Virus record (IMG/VR): IMGVR_UViG_3300013372_000715
Span: 1 to 28,919 of that record
Source: a virus
DNA: 28,919 nucleotides
Reading direction: 5' to 3' (one strand)
Position 1 is the first letter of the stretch. Every line of letters begins with the position of its first letter. Shown one piece after another: positions 21,642 to 28,919 of this stretch. Position numbers and translations under genes: made by a program. The notes below the pieces were generated by a model. It ran no database searches. It had not been told where the DNA came from and worked only from the letters and a program-made list of their open reading frames with translations.

Positions 21642-21968
21642 ATGTTTAGCGGAAAAAGATATACAGAAGCAGAATTACAAGCAAGAATGCGATTCATAAT
21701 CGGTGTTCTTCTTGCTATGACATTGACAGGTATCGTATTTGTAGTATTATACTCATTGATCTTTGTCACACAACCATTAGGTGGTCAAGCACCAAACGAT
21801 GCTGAGTTCTTTAAACTCATCACACCTATAGCAACATTCTTGACAGGTATATTGTCGGGTATCATGTTAGGTAAACCTAATTCACATGATGATCAACAAG
21901 AACAACCTGAATTAGGTCCACACAAAGAACCTATGATGTTAGATGATGACAAGGATCATATAGCATGA
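21642..21968 (+). CDS. Holin candidate with two membrane spans
   Basis: The 108-aa product has two hydrophobic segments (about residues 18-42 and 60-78) and a charged, acidic C-terminus. This matches a class II holin layout, with N- and C-termini likely in the cytosol. It overlaps the endolysin start by 4 bases (ATGA), the typical arrangement for holin and endolysin genes. No sequence motif proves the function, since holins lack them, so this is a context call. The alternative is a general phage membrane protein. The ribosome binding site is AAGAGGAAA. Confidence 0.6.
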   Translation: MFSGKRYTEAELQARMRFIIGVLLAMTLTGIVFVVLYSLIFVTQPLGGQAPNDAEFFKLITPIATFLTGILSGIMLGKPNSHDDQQEQPELGPHKEPMMLDDDKDHIA

Positions 21969-23143
21969 GTTTAAAGGCTTTACAAGAAAAAGTAGGTGTA
22001 ACAGCAGATGGTGCCTGGGGTCCAGGCACTTTCAAGGCTGCTATGGCTTATTTTGAATTGAGCCCAGCAAGAGCCGCACACTTCTTTGCACAGACTGCGC
22101 ATGAGAGCGGTGGATTCAAAGCGTTCAGCGAGAATCTAAATTATAACGCAGCCGGATTACGATCAATATTCGGAAAATATTTTCCTGACGATTCAATAGC
22201 AAATCGTTATGCGAGACAACCTGAGTTAATTGCTAACCGTGTATATGGTGGTCGCATGGGTAACGGTCCTGAAAGTTCAGGCGATGGTTGGTTATATCGT
22301 GGTCGAGGTGCACTACAGTTGACCGGTAAAGATAACTATTATGCCTTTGCACAATTCTGCGGCAGACCAGATGTCATGAGCAATCCTGACATTGTTGCTA
22401 CAGAATTAGCATTTGAAAGCGCATTCTTTTTCTTTGAGAGAAATAAATTATGGGCTATATGTGATCAAGGCGTAAGTGATAATGCTATATTATCATTGAC
22501 TAAGCGAATCAATGGTGGCACTCATGGTCTTCAAGATCGTAGCGAGAAAACAAAAAAATATTTTATGTGGACAGCAGGTGCAAGTCCTGTCGTGGCAGTT
22601 TCCGCTCCTTCAAGACAAGATGATGACGAAGAAGAAAATACTACAAGATCAGAAAAGTTTTCAGTTACGCCTGATATGCAGTTAAGTGAGCATTTCAACT
22701 TAAGAGAGTTCACACGCTCCGAGACTGCCATGCGTAAAGGAATAGATAACACACCGGGACCAGTACATGCAAAAAATTTACAAAAAGTTTGTGAGAAAAT
22801 ACTTGAACCAGTTCGTAATAACTTCGGTCGCCCTGTTCGTGTTAACAGTGGCTATCGCGGCCCCGCTCTTAATAAAGCAGTCGGCGGAAGTAGTAAATCT
22901 CAACATTGCAATGGAGAAGCAGTAGACTTTGAGATAGACGGATTGCCTAACCCGGAGTTAGCAAAGTGGGTGAGTGATAATTGTGAGTTCGATCAGATCA
23001 TATTAGAGTTCTATAATCCTAAAGAAGGCCCTAACAGTGGTTGGGTACATGCTAGTTACTGTGAAGGGAACAACCGCAGACAGATATTGACTGCTGTTCA
23101 AGAAAACGGAAAAACTGTATACAAGCCGGGTTTCGTTGTATAA
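21965..23143 (+). CDS. Three-domain endolysin: PG-binding, GH19, M15 peptidase
   Basis: The 392-aa product appears to join three modules. Residues 3-28 (LQEKVGVTADGAWGPGTFKA) resemble a shortened peptidoglycan-binding repeat. Residues 35-205 are a GH19 chitinase-like lysozyme with catalytic E47 in FAQTAHESGGF and the YRGRGALQLTG block. After a linker, 240-392 resemble an M15_3 (VanY-like) peptidase with SGYRGPALNKAVGGSSKSQH, H314, D321 and H362 as likely zinc ligands. Glycan-cutting and peptide-cutting activities in one endolysin would degrade the cell wall efficiently. It overlaps the holin candidate by 4 bases. No signal peptide is present, so release depends on a holin. Confidence 0.92.
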   Translation: MSLKALQEKVGVTADGAWGPGTFKAAMAYFELSPARAAHFFAQTAHESGGFKAFSENLNYNAAGLRSIFGKYFPDDSIANRYARQPELIANRVYGGRMGNGPESSGDGWLYRGRGALQLTGKDNYYAFAQFCGRPDVMSNPDIVATELAFESAFFFFERNKLWAICDQGVSDNAILSLTKRINGGTHGLQDRSEKTKKYFMWTAGASPVVAVSAPSRQDDDEEENTTRSEKFSVTPDMQLSEHFNLREFTRSETAMRKGIDNTPGPVHAKNLQKVCEKILEPVRNNFGRPVRVNSGYRGPALNKAVGGSSKSQHCNGEAVDFEIDGLPNPELAKWVSDNCEFDQIILEFYNPKEGPNSGWVHASYCEGNNRRQILTAVQENGKTVYKPGFVV

Positions 23144-23148
23144 AATAC

Positions 23149-23154
23149 TAAATA
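23149..23154 (+). promoter_or_regulatory. Late-promoter-like motif (AC)TAAATA
   Basis: ACTAAATA overlaps the intergenic start after the endolysin. T4 spacing puts the RNA 5' end near 23160, at the GAGAGG ribosome binding site, 12 bases before the ATG at 23172. Confidence 0.4.
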
Positions 23155-23171
23155 ATAGAGAGGACAATATC

Positions 23172-23414
23172 ATGGACATGACTCAATTAACACAAATAAG
23201 CAATTCAAGTTCGGGCGTTGACGGACATTTAGCCAGAAGAATTTTGTCCGCCATTAACGGAGTAAAGAACAACACTTTGACTATTCCTAAAGCCAGATTT
23301 CATGTGAGACAATTAATGTTTACATTTATTAAAGAAGATTTTGATAATAAAGATTATATTATTGATGCTGTAAAACATATCTTAGATAGGGAAACGAATA
23401 TAAGTTCTTTATGA
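23172..23414 (+). CDS. Small protein upstream of terminase
   Basis: I start it at the ATG at 23172, which has GAGAGG 8-14 bases upstream; a TTG at 23136 inside the endolysin end is an unlikely alternative. The 80-aa product (MDMTQLTQISNSSSGVDGHLARRILSAINGV...) is mostly helical. Its place between endolysin and the large terminase raises the idea of a small terminase (gp16-like), but it is shorter than T4 gp16 and shows no helix-turn-helix I can name. It is more safely an unknown packaging-region protein. Confidence 0.65.
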   Translation: MDMTQLTQISNSSSGVDGHLARRILSAINGVKNNTLTIPKARFHVRQLMFTFIKEDFDNKDYIIDAVKHILDRETNISSL

Positions 23415-23425
23415 CTTGAATAGTT

Positions 23426-23438
23426 CATAAATAAATTT
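23426..23438 (+). promoter_or_regulatory. Late promoter motif CATAAATA five bases before the terminase ATG
   Basis: CATAAATA (23426-23433) is followed by exactly five bases and the ATG at 23439. No Shine-Dalgarno is present upstream. T4 geometry predicts transcription starting at the A of the ATG, a leaderless mRNA. Confidence 0.55.
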
Positions 23439-24986
23439 ATGAACAACGGATCAACTCTTATAAAAGATCCATATACTAAAACCGTCTTTAGTACAGATCA
23501 AGAATTAGACGATTTTGTGAAGTGCTGTGACCCTGTTACAGGGTACTTGTACTTTATGGATAACTTCTTTTACATACAACATCCTACTAGAGGTAGCATG
23601 TTGTATCATCCCTATAAGTATCAAGAACGATTGATCGATACTTATCACAAGTACAGATATAGTATAGCACTCATGCCTAGACAGAGTGGTAAGACAACAA
23701 GTGCCGCTGGATATCTGTTGTGGTATGCGATGTTTGTCCCTGACTCAACTATTCTGATTGCCGCACACAAATATGCAGGTGCGCAAGAAATCATGCAACG
23801 CATACGATATGCTTATGAAGCATGTCCTATGCATATCAAAGCAGGTGTAGCGACATACAACAAAGGATCACTATTCTTTGATAATGGTAGCCGTATCGTA
23901 TCAGCCACGACAACTGAAAATACTGGTCGTGGTATGTCTATCTCATTGTTATATCTTGACGAGTTCGCATTCGTAAGACCAACAATCGCAGAACAGTTCT
24001 GGACTTCTATCACACCGACTCTAGCGACTGGTGGTAAGGCTATCATTACAAGTACCCCAAACAGTGACGAAGATCAGTTCGCATTGATATGGAAAGGTGC
24101 TAACAAGACAGAAGATGAGTTCGGCAACAAGACAGATGTAGGTGTGAACGGATTCAAATCATATAGATCATATTGGCATGAACAGCCCGGTCGTGATGAA
24201 AAGTGGGCTGAAGAGATCAAGAGCCAGTTAGGTCTTGATCGTTTCAACCGAGAGATCGGTTGTGAGTTTATTATCGCAGATGAGACATTGATCAATCCTA
24301 ATACACTCATACAACTTGAAGGTGTGGAACCATTAAGTCGTATGGGACAAGTACGTTGGTACAAGAAGCCTACCAAAGGTAACATCTATGTTGTAGGATT
24401 AGATCCAAGTCTTGGTACTGGTGGTGACCCTGCTGCCATACAGATTTTTGAAGCGAACACTACTACACAGATAGGTGAGTGGAAACACAATAAGACAGAG
24501 ATTCCGCAACAGATTAAACTATTAGCAGAAATCAACAAGTATATCGTAGAATGTACAGGTGAGCCTAACAACCTATACTACAGTTTGGAAAACAACAGCA
24601 TAGGCGAAGCGGCATTGATATCATTAAACGAGTTCGGGGAAACCAATGTCCCGGGTATATTCTTCAGCGAATACGGTAAAAAGCGCAGGGGATTCAATAC
24701 CACTCAGAAAGTCAAACTGACTGCTTGTGCCAAATTTAAGACCTTATTAGAGTCTAAAAAGATGAAAATATACAGTCGCCCATTGATAAGTGAACTAAAA
24801 ACGTTTGTGGCACTAGGCGGCAGTTATGCTGCCAAAGTGGGGGAAAATGATGATCTTGTCATGGCCTCACTATTGATAGTTAGAATGCTACAGCAATTAC
24901 AAGAATTCCATCAGGATATCGAAGGCCATATGCGTGACCATGAGGAATTCGTGCAACCGTTGCCTTTTTTTGCTGTCATAAGTTAA
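23439..24986 (+). CDS. Large terminase subunit (gp17-like)
   Basis: The 515-aa packaging motor has an ATPase domain with Walker A MPRQSGKT (79-86) and Walker B LLYLDE (D174, E175), then a C-terminal RNase H-like nuclease domain with VVGLDPSLGTGGD (D322, D330) and GENDDLVMA. This matches phage T4 gp17, which pumps DNA into the prohead and cuts concatemers. The length is slightly below T4 gp17 (610 aa), lacking part of the N-terminal extension. The start has no ribosome binding site but a late promoter motif five bases upstream. The downstream 688-aa gene has the same arrangement. Confidence 0.95.
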   Translation: MNNGSTLIKDPYTKTVFSTDQELDDFVKCCDPVTGYLYFMDNFFYIQHPTRGSMLYHPYKYQERLIDTYHKYRYSIALMPRQSGKTTSAAGYLLWYAMFVPDSTILIAAHKYAGAQEIMQRIRYAYEACPMHIKAGVATYNKGSLFFDNGSRIVSATTTENTGRGMSISLLYLDEFAFVRPTIAEQFWTSITPTLATGGKAIITSTPNSDEDQFALIWKGANKTEDEFGNKTDVGVNGFKSYRSYWHEQPGRDEKWAEEIKSQLGLDRFNREIGCEFIIADETLINPNTLIQLEGVEPLSRMGQVRWYKKPTKGNIYVVGLDPSLGTGGDPAAIQIFEANTTTQIGEWKHNKTEIPQQIKLLAEINKYIVECTGEPNNLYYSLENNSIGEAALISLNEFGETNVPGIFFSEYGKKRRGFNTTQKVKLTACAKFKTLLESKKMKIYSRPLISELKTFVALGGSYAAKVGENDDLVMASLLIVRMLQQLQEFHQDIEGHMRDHEEFVQPLPFFAVIS

Positions 24987-24994
24987 ACTAGAAG

Positions 24995-25007
24995 ACTAAA
25001 TATACAT
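24995..25007 (+). promoter_or_regulatory. Late promoter motif ACTAAATA five bases before the ATG
   Basis: TAAATA (24997-25002) is followed by five bases and the ATG at 25008, with no Shine-Dalgarno between. It is the same layout as at 2777, 17728 (minus strand) and 23439. Confidence 0.5.
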
Positions 25008-27074
25008 ATGCCAGTTAATTACGATACACTAAACAGAGAATTACACGATGTCTTGCGAAGCAGGGGTTATGACCCCATAAGCCTAGATAGCAAGGGCGAT
25101 CCTACAGATGATATAGAAGAATCAGATGTTTTTAGATTTACGGTTACCGGTGAAGATGGTGAAAAGATCAATGCATGGGCTACAGTAGAGGGTAACAATC
25201 TAGTATTGTATATAGATGACAAGTTTACAGAACACAAAGACTTTGAGACATTTGCGCATTTTTTAAAACGCTGGTCACAACGTAAATTATTAGGATTTGA
25301 TGTTTCCAATAAAGATAGATTATTAGGGGACATGAAAAAGAGGACTGTTATGAACAAAAAAGAAAATATGTTAGAGGGCTATCACCCAATGGGTAAGAAA
25401 GCAAGTTACAGCGATAACGTGCCAGAAGTAAAAATCATATTACAACACACGCGCCAGATTGAAGAAGGTGAACAGCGTTTCCGTAACATCGCTAAGATTT
25501 TCGTTGAGAATCTAGAAGGTGAGCGTTTCCTACTACCAACTAACCGTCCTGGATTAGCAAGAGTATATGCACGCCATATCGCAGAAGGCGGCACTCCTTA
25601 TGACGACAAAGGTCGTCATATCACTACATTAGTAGAAGAATATTCACAGATGGCAGGATTTGTTCGTGCCACACGTAATGGACAATTCAATGAATCAGCA
25701 TTGGCATTAGTCAATGAAGGATTAAATCATTACAACACACTACGTATGACATTGCAGGGCATGGCAAGTCATCGTGGTTACAACAAGTATTTTGAAAGTT
25801 ATACACCTGTACTCAATGAAGAATCAGACGATGATATTTCATTGAACGAATTGTTTGTGCAAGAGACATTAGATCCACGTATTGAAAGCGTGATGCCTAT
25901 ACTAAAAAGACTGTCAAAAAATGTCACAGAGATGACAGTCGTTAAAGAGTTAGACGAATGGGCAGAATCAATCACAGAAGTAGAAGATGAAACCACAAAG
26001 ACATTGGCAGTACCTGCCGATGAAATGCTTGATGAAGCACCCGGTGCAGAAACATTAGCACACAATGATGATACTGAAGAAAAAAATCTTAAAGCATTTG
26101 GTTTAGCAGAAGATAGGGACGATCCAGTAGCCGGCGCAATCACTCGCAGAATACTAATGCAACGCCAAGATTTGTTACAGAAGTTCGGCCCTGTTAAAGT
26201 TATGTATGCTATTGACGATGTAGCAAATGGTGTTGGTGACGTTGACGAAATTGGTTCAAGTGATGTTAGTGGTTGGGTCAGACAGGTTGAACAATCATTA
26301 GGTGGTGTTGATGAAGGCGTAGTTGATACACTTAAAAAGGTCGGCAAGAAAGTTGCTGACTACATAGCACCCGGCGATGAAGAGTTACTAAAAGACTTAC
26401 AAAAGAAAGCCGGTATCCCAAAACACGCACAACATGGTAAGCCAAGAATGGCTGTACCAAAAGATGAAGTTAGTGAAGCAGATATGGATGAAGGCATTGT
26501 TGGTAATATGATTAACAAGGCTAAAGGTATGTTCAAGAAACCGGCAACTGCACCGGCTGCACCTGCTAAGGCAGCCCCAGTAGTTCCAGATGCGGCAACT
26601 AAAGCAAGAATTGCGGCCGCACCACAAGGATATGATCCAAACACTGGTAAGCCACAAGTTGCCATGGGGTTAAGGCCGGGCGTTGTGAAAAAAGGTGGCA
26701 CAATGGATATGACTAAAAAGGTTGTAGCCCCGGCAGCAAAGCCAGCGGCACCGGCCGCAGGTGATCCTGTAGATTTTTCTCCTCAAGAAATTGCACAAAT
26801 GAATAAAGACCTTGTTGCAATGGATCCTAAATCATTGGCGCAAGCTGCCGCAAGAACAGACTTGGGTCCAACAGTTACGGCCGCAGTTAAAGCCGAAGTA
26901 GCAAGAAGAAAAACAGCACCCGCAGTAGCAGAAGATTTAGATGCTGACCAAAAGCGTGTAGGTCAATTAGGCCCAACTGAAAAAGTAGGACCAAAAGGCG
27001 CTGTAGGTAAATTAGTTGGCACAAGCGAAAGTCGTGAGTTTGAAGATATCAAACGTTTGGCTGGCTTGAAGTAA
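25008..27074 (+). CDS. Large modular phage protein after terminase (virion-associated candidate)
   Basis: The 688-aa product has an N-terminal alpha/beta part (1-110), a mostly helical region (about 125-270), and acidic linkers. A block DPVAGAITRRILMQRQDLLQ and a following SSDVSGWVRQVEQSL (around 372-425) recur in environmental T4-like phages. Later come VDTLKKVGKKVADYIAPGDE, an Ala/Pro/Lys-rich linker (504-585) and a helical end with REFEDIKRLAGLK. V/L-x-E sites such as LAE-D (about 369), VSE-A (about 490) and VAE-D (about 645) lie near module borders and could be prohead-protease sites. Its function is unknown. The position after terminase and the late motif suggest a head or packaged protein. 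Confidence 0.75.
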   Translation: MPVNYDTLNRELHDVLRSRGYDPISLDSKGDPTDDIEESDVFRFTVTGEDGEKINAWATVEGNNLVLYIDDKFTEHKDFETFAHFLKRWSQRKLLGFDVSNKDRLLGDMKKRTVMNKKENMLEGYHPMGKKASYSDNVPEVKIILQHTRQIEEGEQRFRNIAKIFVENLEGERFLLPTNRPGLARVYARHIAEGGTPYDDKGRHITTLVEEYSQMAGFVRATRNGQFNESALALVNEGLNHYNTLRMTLQGMASHRGYNKYFESYTPVLNEESDDDISLNELFVQETLDPRIESVMPILKRLSKNVTEMTVVKELDEWAESITEVEDETTKTLAVPADEMLDEAPGAETLAHNDDTEEKNLKAFGLAEDRDDPVAGAITRRILMQRQDLLQKFGPVKVMYAIDDVANGVGDVDEIGSSDVSGWVRQVEQSLGGVDEGVVDTLKKVGKKVADYIAPGDEELLKDLQKKAGIPKHAQHGKPRMAVPKDEVSEADMDEGIVGNMINKAKGMFKKPATAPAAPAKAAPVVPDAATKARIAAAPQGYDPNTGKPQVAMGLRPGVVKKGGTMDMTKKVVAPAAKPAAPAAGDPVDFSPQEIAQMNKDLVAMDPKSLAQAAARTDLGPTVTAAVKAEVARRKTAPAVAEDLDADQKRVGQLGPTEKVGPKGAVGKLVGTSESREFEDIKRLAGLK

Positions 27075-27131
27075 TTCACCCAATACTCAATAAATTAATA
27101 TATTTTACTCTTCAATAGGGTATAAGTATTA
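27075..27131 (+). other. AT-rich intergenic segment before the gp32 promoter
   Basis: Between the 688-aa gene and the -35 box at 27132 lies an AT-rich stretch with no coding frame and no clear terminator. An ATAAGTATT word here also occurs before the methyltransferase at 19119, which may be chance. Confidence 0.4.
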
Positions 27132-27159
27132 TTGACATGTGATGACGTTAGTGTATAAT
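27132..27159 (+). promoter_or_regulatory. Sigma70-type promoter of gp32 with dyad operator
   Basis: TTGACA (27132-27137) and TATAAT (27154-27159) are both perfect, spaced 16 bp. The 7-bp inverted repeat TGATGAC (27140-27146) and GTCATCA (27160-27166) flanks the -10 box and could be an operator. Transcription should start near 27166. Confidence 0.85.
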
Positions 27160-27165
27160 GTCATC

Positions 27166-27204
27166 ATGTGTTAGTTGTCTCCGACAACAAAACATAAAAC
27201 ACAT
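27166..27204 (+). promoter_or_regulatory. Nested hairpin at the 5' end of the gp32 mRNA
   Basis: ATGTGTT (27166-27172) pairs with AACACAT (27198-27204), enclosing a perfect hairpin GTTGTC-TCC-GACAAC (27174-27188). It lies directly at the predicted RNA 5' end, about 25 bases before the AAAGGAG ribosome binding site. It may protect the mRNA or be the target of gp32 autogenous control, as a leader structure is in T4. Confidence 0.5.
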
Positions 27205-27242
27205 TTAGGCTCAAATTAGGCATTTTTTAAAGGAGAAACAAA

Positions 27243-28229
27243 ATGGCAAGTCTAGCAGATATCCGTGCCCGTCTCGCGGCACAAGAAAGTAAGAAAACAG
27301 GTCAGGGTCAACGCACCCAATCAGATAATGCAATCTACCCACACTGGAACATGGAAGAAGGTACAACTGCTACTATTCGCTTCCTTCCAGACGCAAACAA
27401 CAGCAACACATTTTTCTGGGTAGAACGTCAGATCATCAAGTTGCCTTTCAATGGCGTGAAGGGTGATCCAAATGCAAAGCAAGTTATCGTTCAAGTCCCA
27501 TGCGTAGAAATGTATGGCGACAACTGCCCGATCTTGGCAGAAGTTCGTCCTTGGTATAAAGACGATACTCTCAAAGAAATGGCAAACAAGTATTGGAAGA
27601 AGCGTAGTTATCTGTTTCAAGGTTTTGTTCGTCAGAACCCAATCGGCAATGATGCGACTCCTGCGAATCCGATTCGTAGATTCGTCATTAGCCCACAAAT
27701 TTTTACTATCATCAAGTCAAGTTTGATGGATCCAGATATGGAAAACATCCCAACTGATTTCTTGAATGGTACTGATTTCAACGTTAAGAAGACCAGCAAG
27801 GGTGGTTATGCTGATTACTCTACTAGCAACTGGGCTCGCAAAGAGACTCCGTTGACTGAAGCAGAGCAGGCTGCTATCGAAGCACATGGTCTTTTCAATC
27901 TTGCTGACTTCTTGCCCAAGAAGCCAAGCGAAAGCGAACTCCGTGTCATCAAGGAAATGTTTGAGGCTTCAGTAGATGGTAAGCCTTATGACAATGACAA
28001 GTGGGGCGCATACTATCGTCCATATGGTCTTGAGGCTCCGGCTGGTGTTACTAGCGCAGAACCTCATGTTACTGAGACTACTACATTGAGTGTTTCTGCC
28101 AAGAAGCCAGTAGTTCAGGAAGATGAACCAGAAGTGAATAGTGATCCAGTAGTAGTTCCTAAGAGTACTTCTAGCGACAAGGCACAAGACATTTTAGCGA
28201 TGATCCGTAGCCGTCAACAGAAGGGTTAA
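27243..28229 (+). CDS. gp32-like single-stranded DNA-binding protein
   Basis: The 328-aa protein resembles T4 gp32. It has a short basic N-terminal part (MASLADIRARLAAQESKK) for cooperative binding, a central OB-fold with GTTATIRFLPD and WKKRSYLFQGFVRQNP, and an acidic flexible region followed by SDKAQDILAMIRSR at the end. It coats ssDNA during replication, recombination and repair. The zinc site looks changed: only C87 and C95 are visible where T4 uses one His and three Cys. It has its own near-perfect promoter, a structured leader, an AAAGGAG ribosome binding site and a strong terminator, all consistent with high and controlled expression. UvsX follows downstream. Confidence 0.92.
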   Translation: MASLADIRARLAAQESKKTGQGQRTQSDNAIYPHWNMEEGTTATIRFLPDANNSNTFFWVERQIIKLPFNGVKGDPNAKQVIVQVPCVEMYGDNCPILAEVRPWYKDDTLKEMANKYWKKRSYLFQGFVRQNPIGNDATPANPIRRFVISPQIFTIIKSSLMDPDMENIPTDFLNGTDFNVKKTSKGGYADYSTSNWARKETPLTEAEQAAIEAHGLFNLADFLPKKPSESELRVIKEMFEASVDGKPYDNDKWGAYYRPYGLEAPAGVTSAEPHVTETTTLSVSAKKPVVQEDEPEVNSDPVVVPKSTSSDKAQDILAMIRSRQQKG

Positions 28230-28234
28230 TTTGA

Positions 28235-28268
28235 ATCGGGGAGGGTAACTCCTCCCCGATCTTTCTTT
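28235..28268 (+). terminator. Strong intrinsic terminator after gp32
   Basis: ATCGGGGAGG (28235-28244) pairs perfectly with CCTCCCCGAT (28251-28260) around a 6-nt loop, followed by CTTTCTTT. The GC-rich 10-bp stem makes this the strongest terminator in the window. Read-through is still needed to reach the next genes unless another promoter exists. Confidence 0.88.
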
Positions 28269-28281
28269 TAGGAGAACTACC

Positions 28282-28509
28282 ATGACACTACCAGACGAAA
28301 GATTCCGCGCACTAAAGCAAGGAAAGAAATTACTAGAAGAATTATGCGACCCGGGCAAGACGCCTAGGGTGCCGAGCATCGTCCGTGACCGTGCCCGTGG
28401 TGCATTAAGACATTTTCCAAATGACTATGAACTTGATCGTATCGCGGACAGTTGTCCAGAAATGCTTGACAAAATCGCATTTAATGATAGACTATCAAAG
28501 AGATTATGA
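28282..28509 (+). CDS. BPSL0761-family small protein
   Basis: The 75-aa product reads MTLPDERFRALKQGKKLLEE and contains CDPGKTPRVPSIVRDRARGALRHFP. This matches the BPSL0761 family as I recall it, small proteins common in Burkholderiales and their phages with unknown function. The start has AGGAG 7-11 bases upstream. It overlaps the next reading frame region at its stop. The family link is one reason to suspect a betaproteobacterial host. It is probably a soluble helical protein. Confidence 0.75.
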   Translation: MTLPDERFRALKQGKKLLEELCDPGKTPRVPSIVRDRARGALRHFPNDYELDRIADSCPEMLDKIAFNDRLSKRL

Positions 28510-28520
28510 GGATTACTAAA

Positions 28521-28730
28521 ATGGCAAAAACAATTAAAATCAATGAGAGTTTTTCTCTCAATTATAGCAGCCGCGAAGCAGATAGCGGTGATACAGTCAT
28601 GGACTGTAATAACTGTAATATCAATTTTGATAACCCCAAAGATGATAATGTTATCGTAGCACGTTTGAACACTTGGCTCAAGGCTAGCAATCGTGAAGAT
28701 ATTGTTGTTACGTTGAAGGGTAGTAAGTAA
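28521..28730 (+). CDS. Small phage protein upstream of uvsX
   Basis: I choose the ATG at 28521, which has GAGGA 8 bases upstream; an in-frame ATG at 28506 overlaps the previous stop and lacks a ribosome binding site. The 69-aa product (MAKTIKINESFSLNYSSREA...) has a beta-rich pattern and a CNNC pair (VMDCNNCNINF) that could bind metal or form a disulfide. It ends one base before the uvsX start, so co-translation is likely. The function is unknown. Confidence 0.7.
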   Translation: MAKTIKINESFSLNYSSREADSGDTVMDCNNCNINFDNPKDDNVIVARLNTWLKASNREDIVVTLKGSK

Positions 28731-28731
28731 T

Positions 28732-28919
28732 ATGGCAAAACCATTCGATGTTAGCAAATTTCGTAAAGATATTACCAAAAGTATTGAAGGTCTCAGTATT
28801 GGTTTCAATGATCCTACTGATTGGGTCAGTACCGGTAACCACGCTCTCAATTATCTTATTAGCGGAGACTTTAACAAAGGAGTCCCACTAGGTAAGGTAA
28901 CTGTATTTGCCGGCGAATC
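28732..28919 (+). CDS. uvsX: UvsX recombinase, 5' part (partial)
   Basis: The frame from the ATG at 28732 runs to the window end and gives 62 residues, MAKPFDVSKFRKDITKSIEG through SGDFNKGVPLGKVTVFAGE. It stops at the beginning of the RecA/UvsX Walker A (AGES-type P-loop). The LNYLISGDFNKGVPLGKV block is typical of the T4 UvsX family, the phage RecA-like strand-exchange ATPase that works with gp32. Placement just after gp32 strengthens the call. The rest lies outside the window. Confidence 0.88.
   Translation, partial: MAKPFDVSKFRKDITKSIEGLSIGFNDPTDWVSTGNHALNYLISGDFNKGVPLGKVTVFAGE

Noticed and set aside
23172-23414. Calling the 80-aa gene the small terminase
   Set aside because: Only position supports it; length and lack of a visible DNA-binding motif do not.
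25799-26347. 182-aa minus-strand Ser-rich frame
   Set aside because: It is the antisense of an acidic linker region in the 688-aa gene, and its Ser-rich composition follows from Glu/Asp codons read in reverse.
1-28919. CRISPR arrays, insertion sequences, integrase or attachment sites
   Set aside because: I saw no spaced repeats, transposase or integrase motifs, or terminal inverted repeats anywhere in the window.

Overview
The window looks like part of a large T4-like (Straboviridae/Kyanoviridae-type) tailed phage genome. Family-level markers are a gp17-like large terminase, a gp32-like ssDNA-binding protein followed by the start of UvsX, a T4-td-like thymidylate synthase, a CobS/MoxR-type AAA+ ATPase with a CobT-like VWA partner, late-promoter motifs of the TATAAATA type, and dense, overlapping genes almost all on the + strand. 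The host is inferred, not shown. The tmRNA tag (ANDSTYALAA) and a BPSL0761-family small protein point weakly to a betaproteobacterium, perhaps freshwater.

Layout. 1-2103: end of an unknown gene, a structured leader, a DNA methyltransferase, a membrane microprotein and a secreted His-rich protein. 2104-2762: a circularly permuted, two-piece tmRNA whose intervening segment is almost entirely a protein-coding gene. 2777-6557: a 902-aa multidomain protein (nucleotidyltransferase, NEPTQ-type, GNAT-like and ASCH-like modules), a kinase/nucleotidylyltransferase fusion and a coiled-coil protein. 6567-10345: an early-type region with three near-consensus sigma70 promoters driving a small conserved protein, the AAA+ ATPase plus an NAD synthetase, and the VWA/metallopeptidase-like protein. 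10326-13770: overlapping small conserved genes and thymidylate synthase. 13763-17011: a sugar-type modification cluster (epimerase, radical SAM, DegT aminotransferase). 17001-17728: an inverted pair resembling inner and outer spanins. 17770-20883: a virion-type protein, two short proteins with prohead-targeting-like N-termini, a methyltransferase and a glycosyltransferase-like protein. 20895-23143: a frameshifted remnant, a lipoprotein, a holin candidate and a three-domain endolysin. 23172-27074: a small protein, terminase and a 688-aa modular protein. 27132-28919: gp32 with its own promoter and structured leader, a terminator, two small proteins and the 5' end of uvsX.

How it works together. 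Sigma70-like promoters precede replication and takeover genes. TAAATA late motifs precede packaging, lysis and virion-type genes. At four genes the late motif sits exactly five bases before the ATG with no ribosome binding site, which predicts leaderless late mRNAs. Other highlights are the tmRNA with an embedded gene, a hairpin loop with 12 nt of perfect complementarity to the AAA+ gene's translation start, a 23-bp repeat upstream of two early promoters, and V-x-E sites at the domain borders of the 902-aa protein that suggest processing by a prohead protease.
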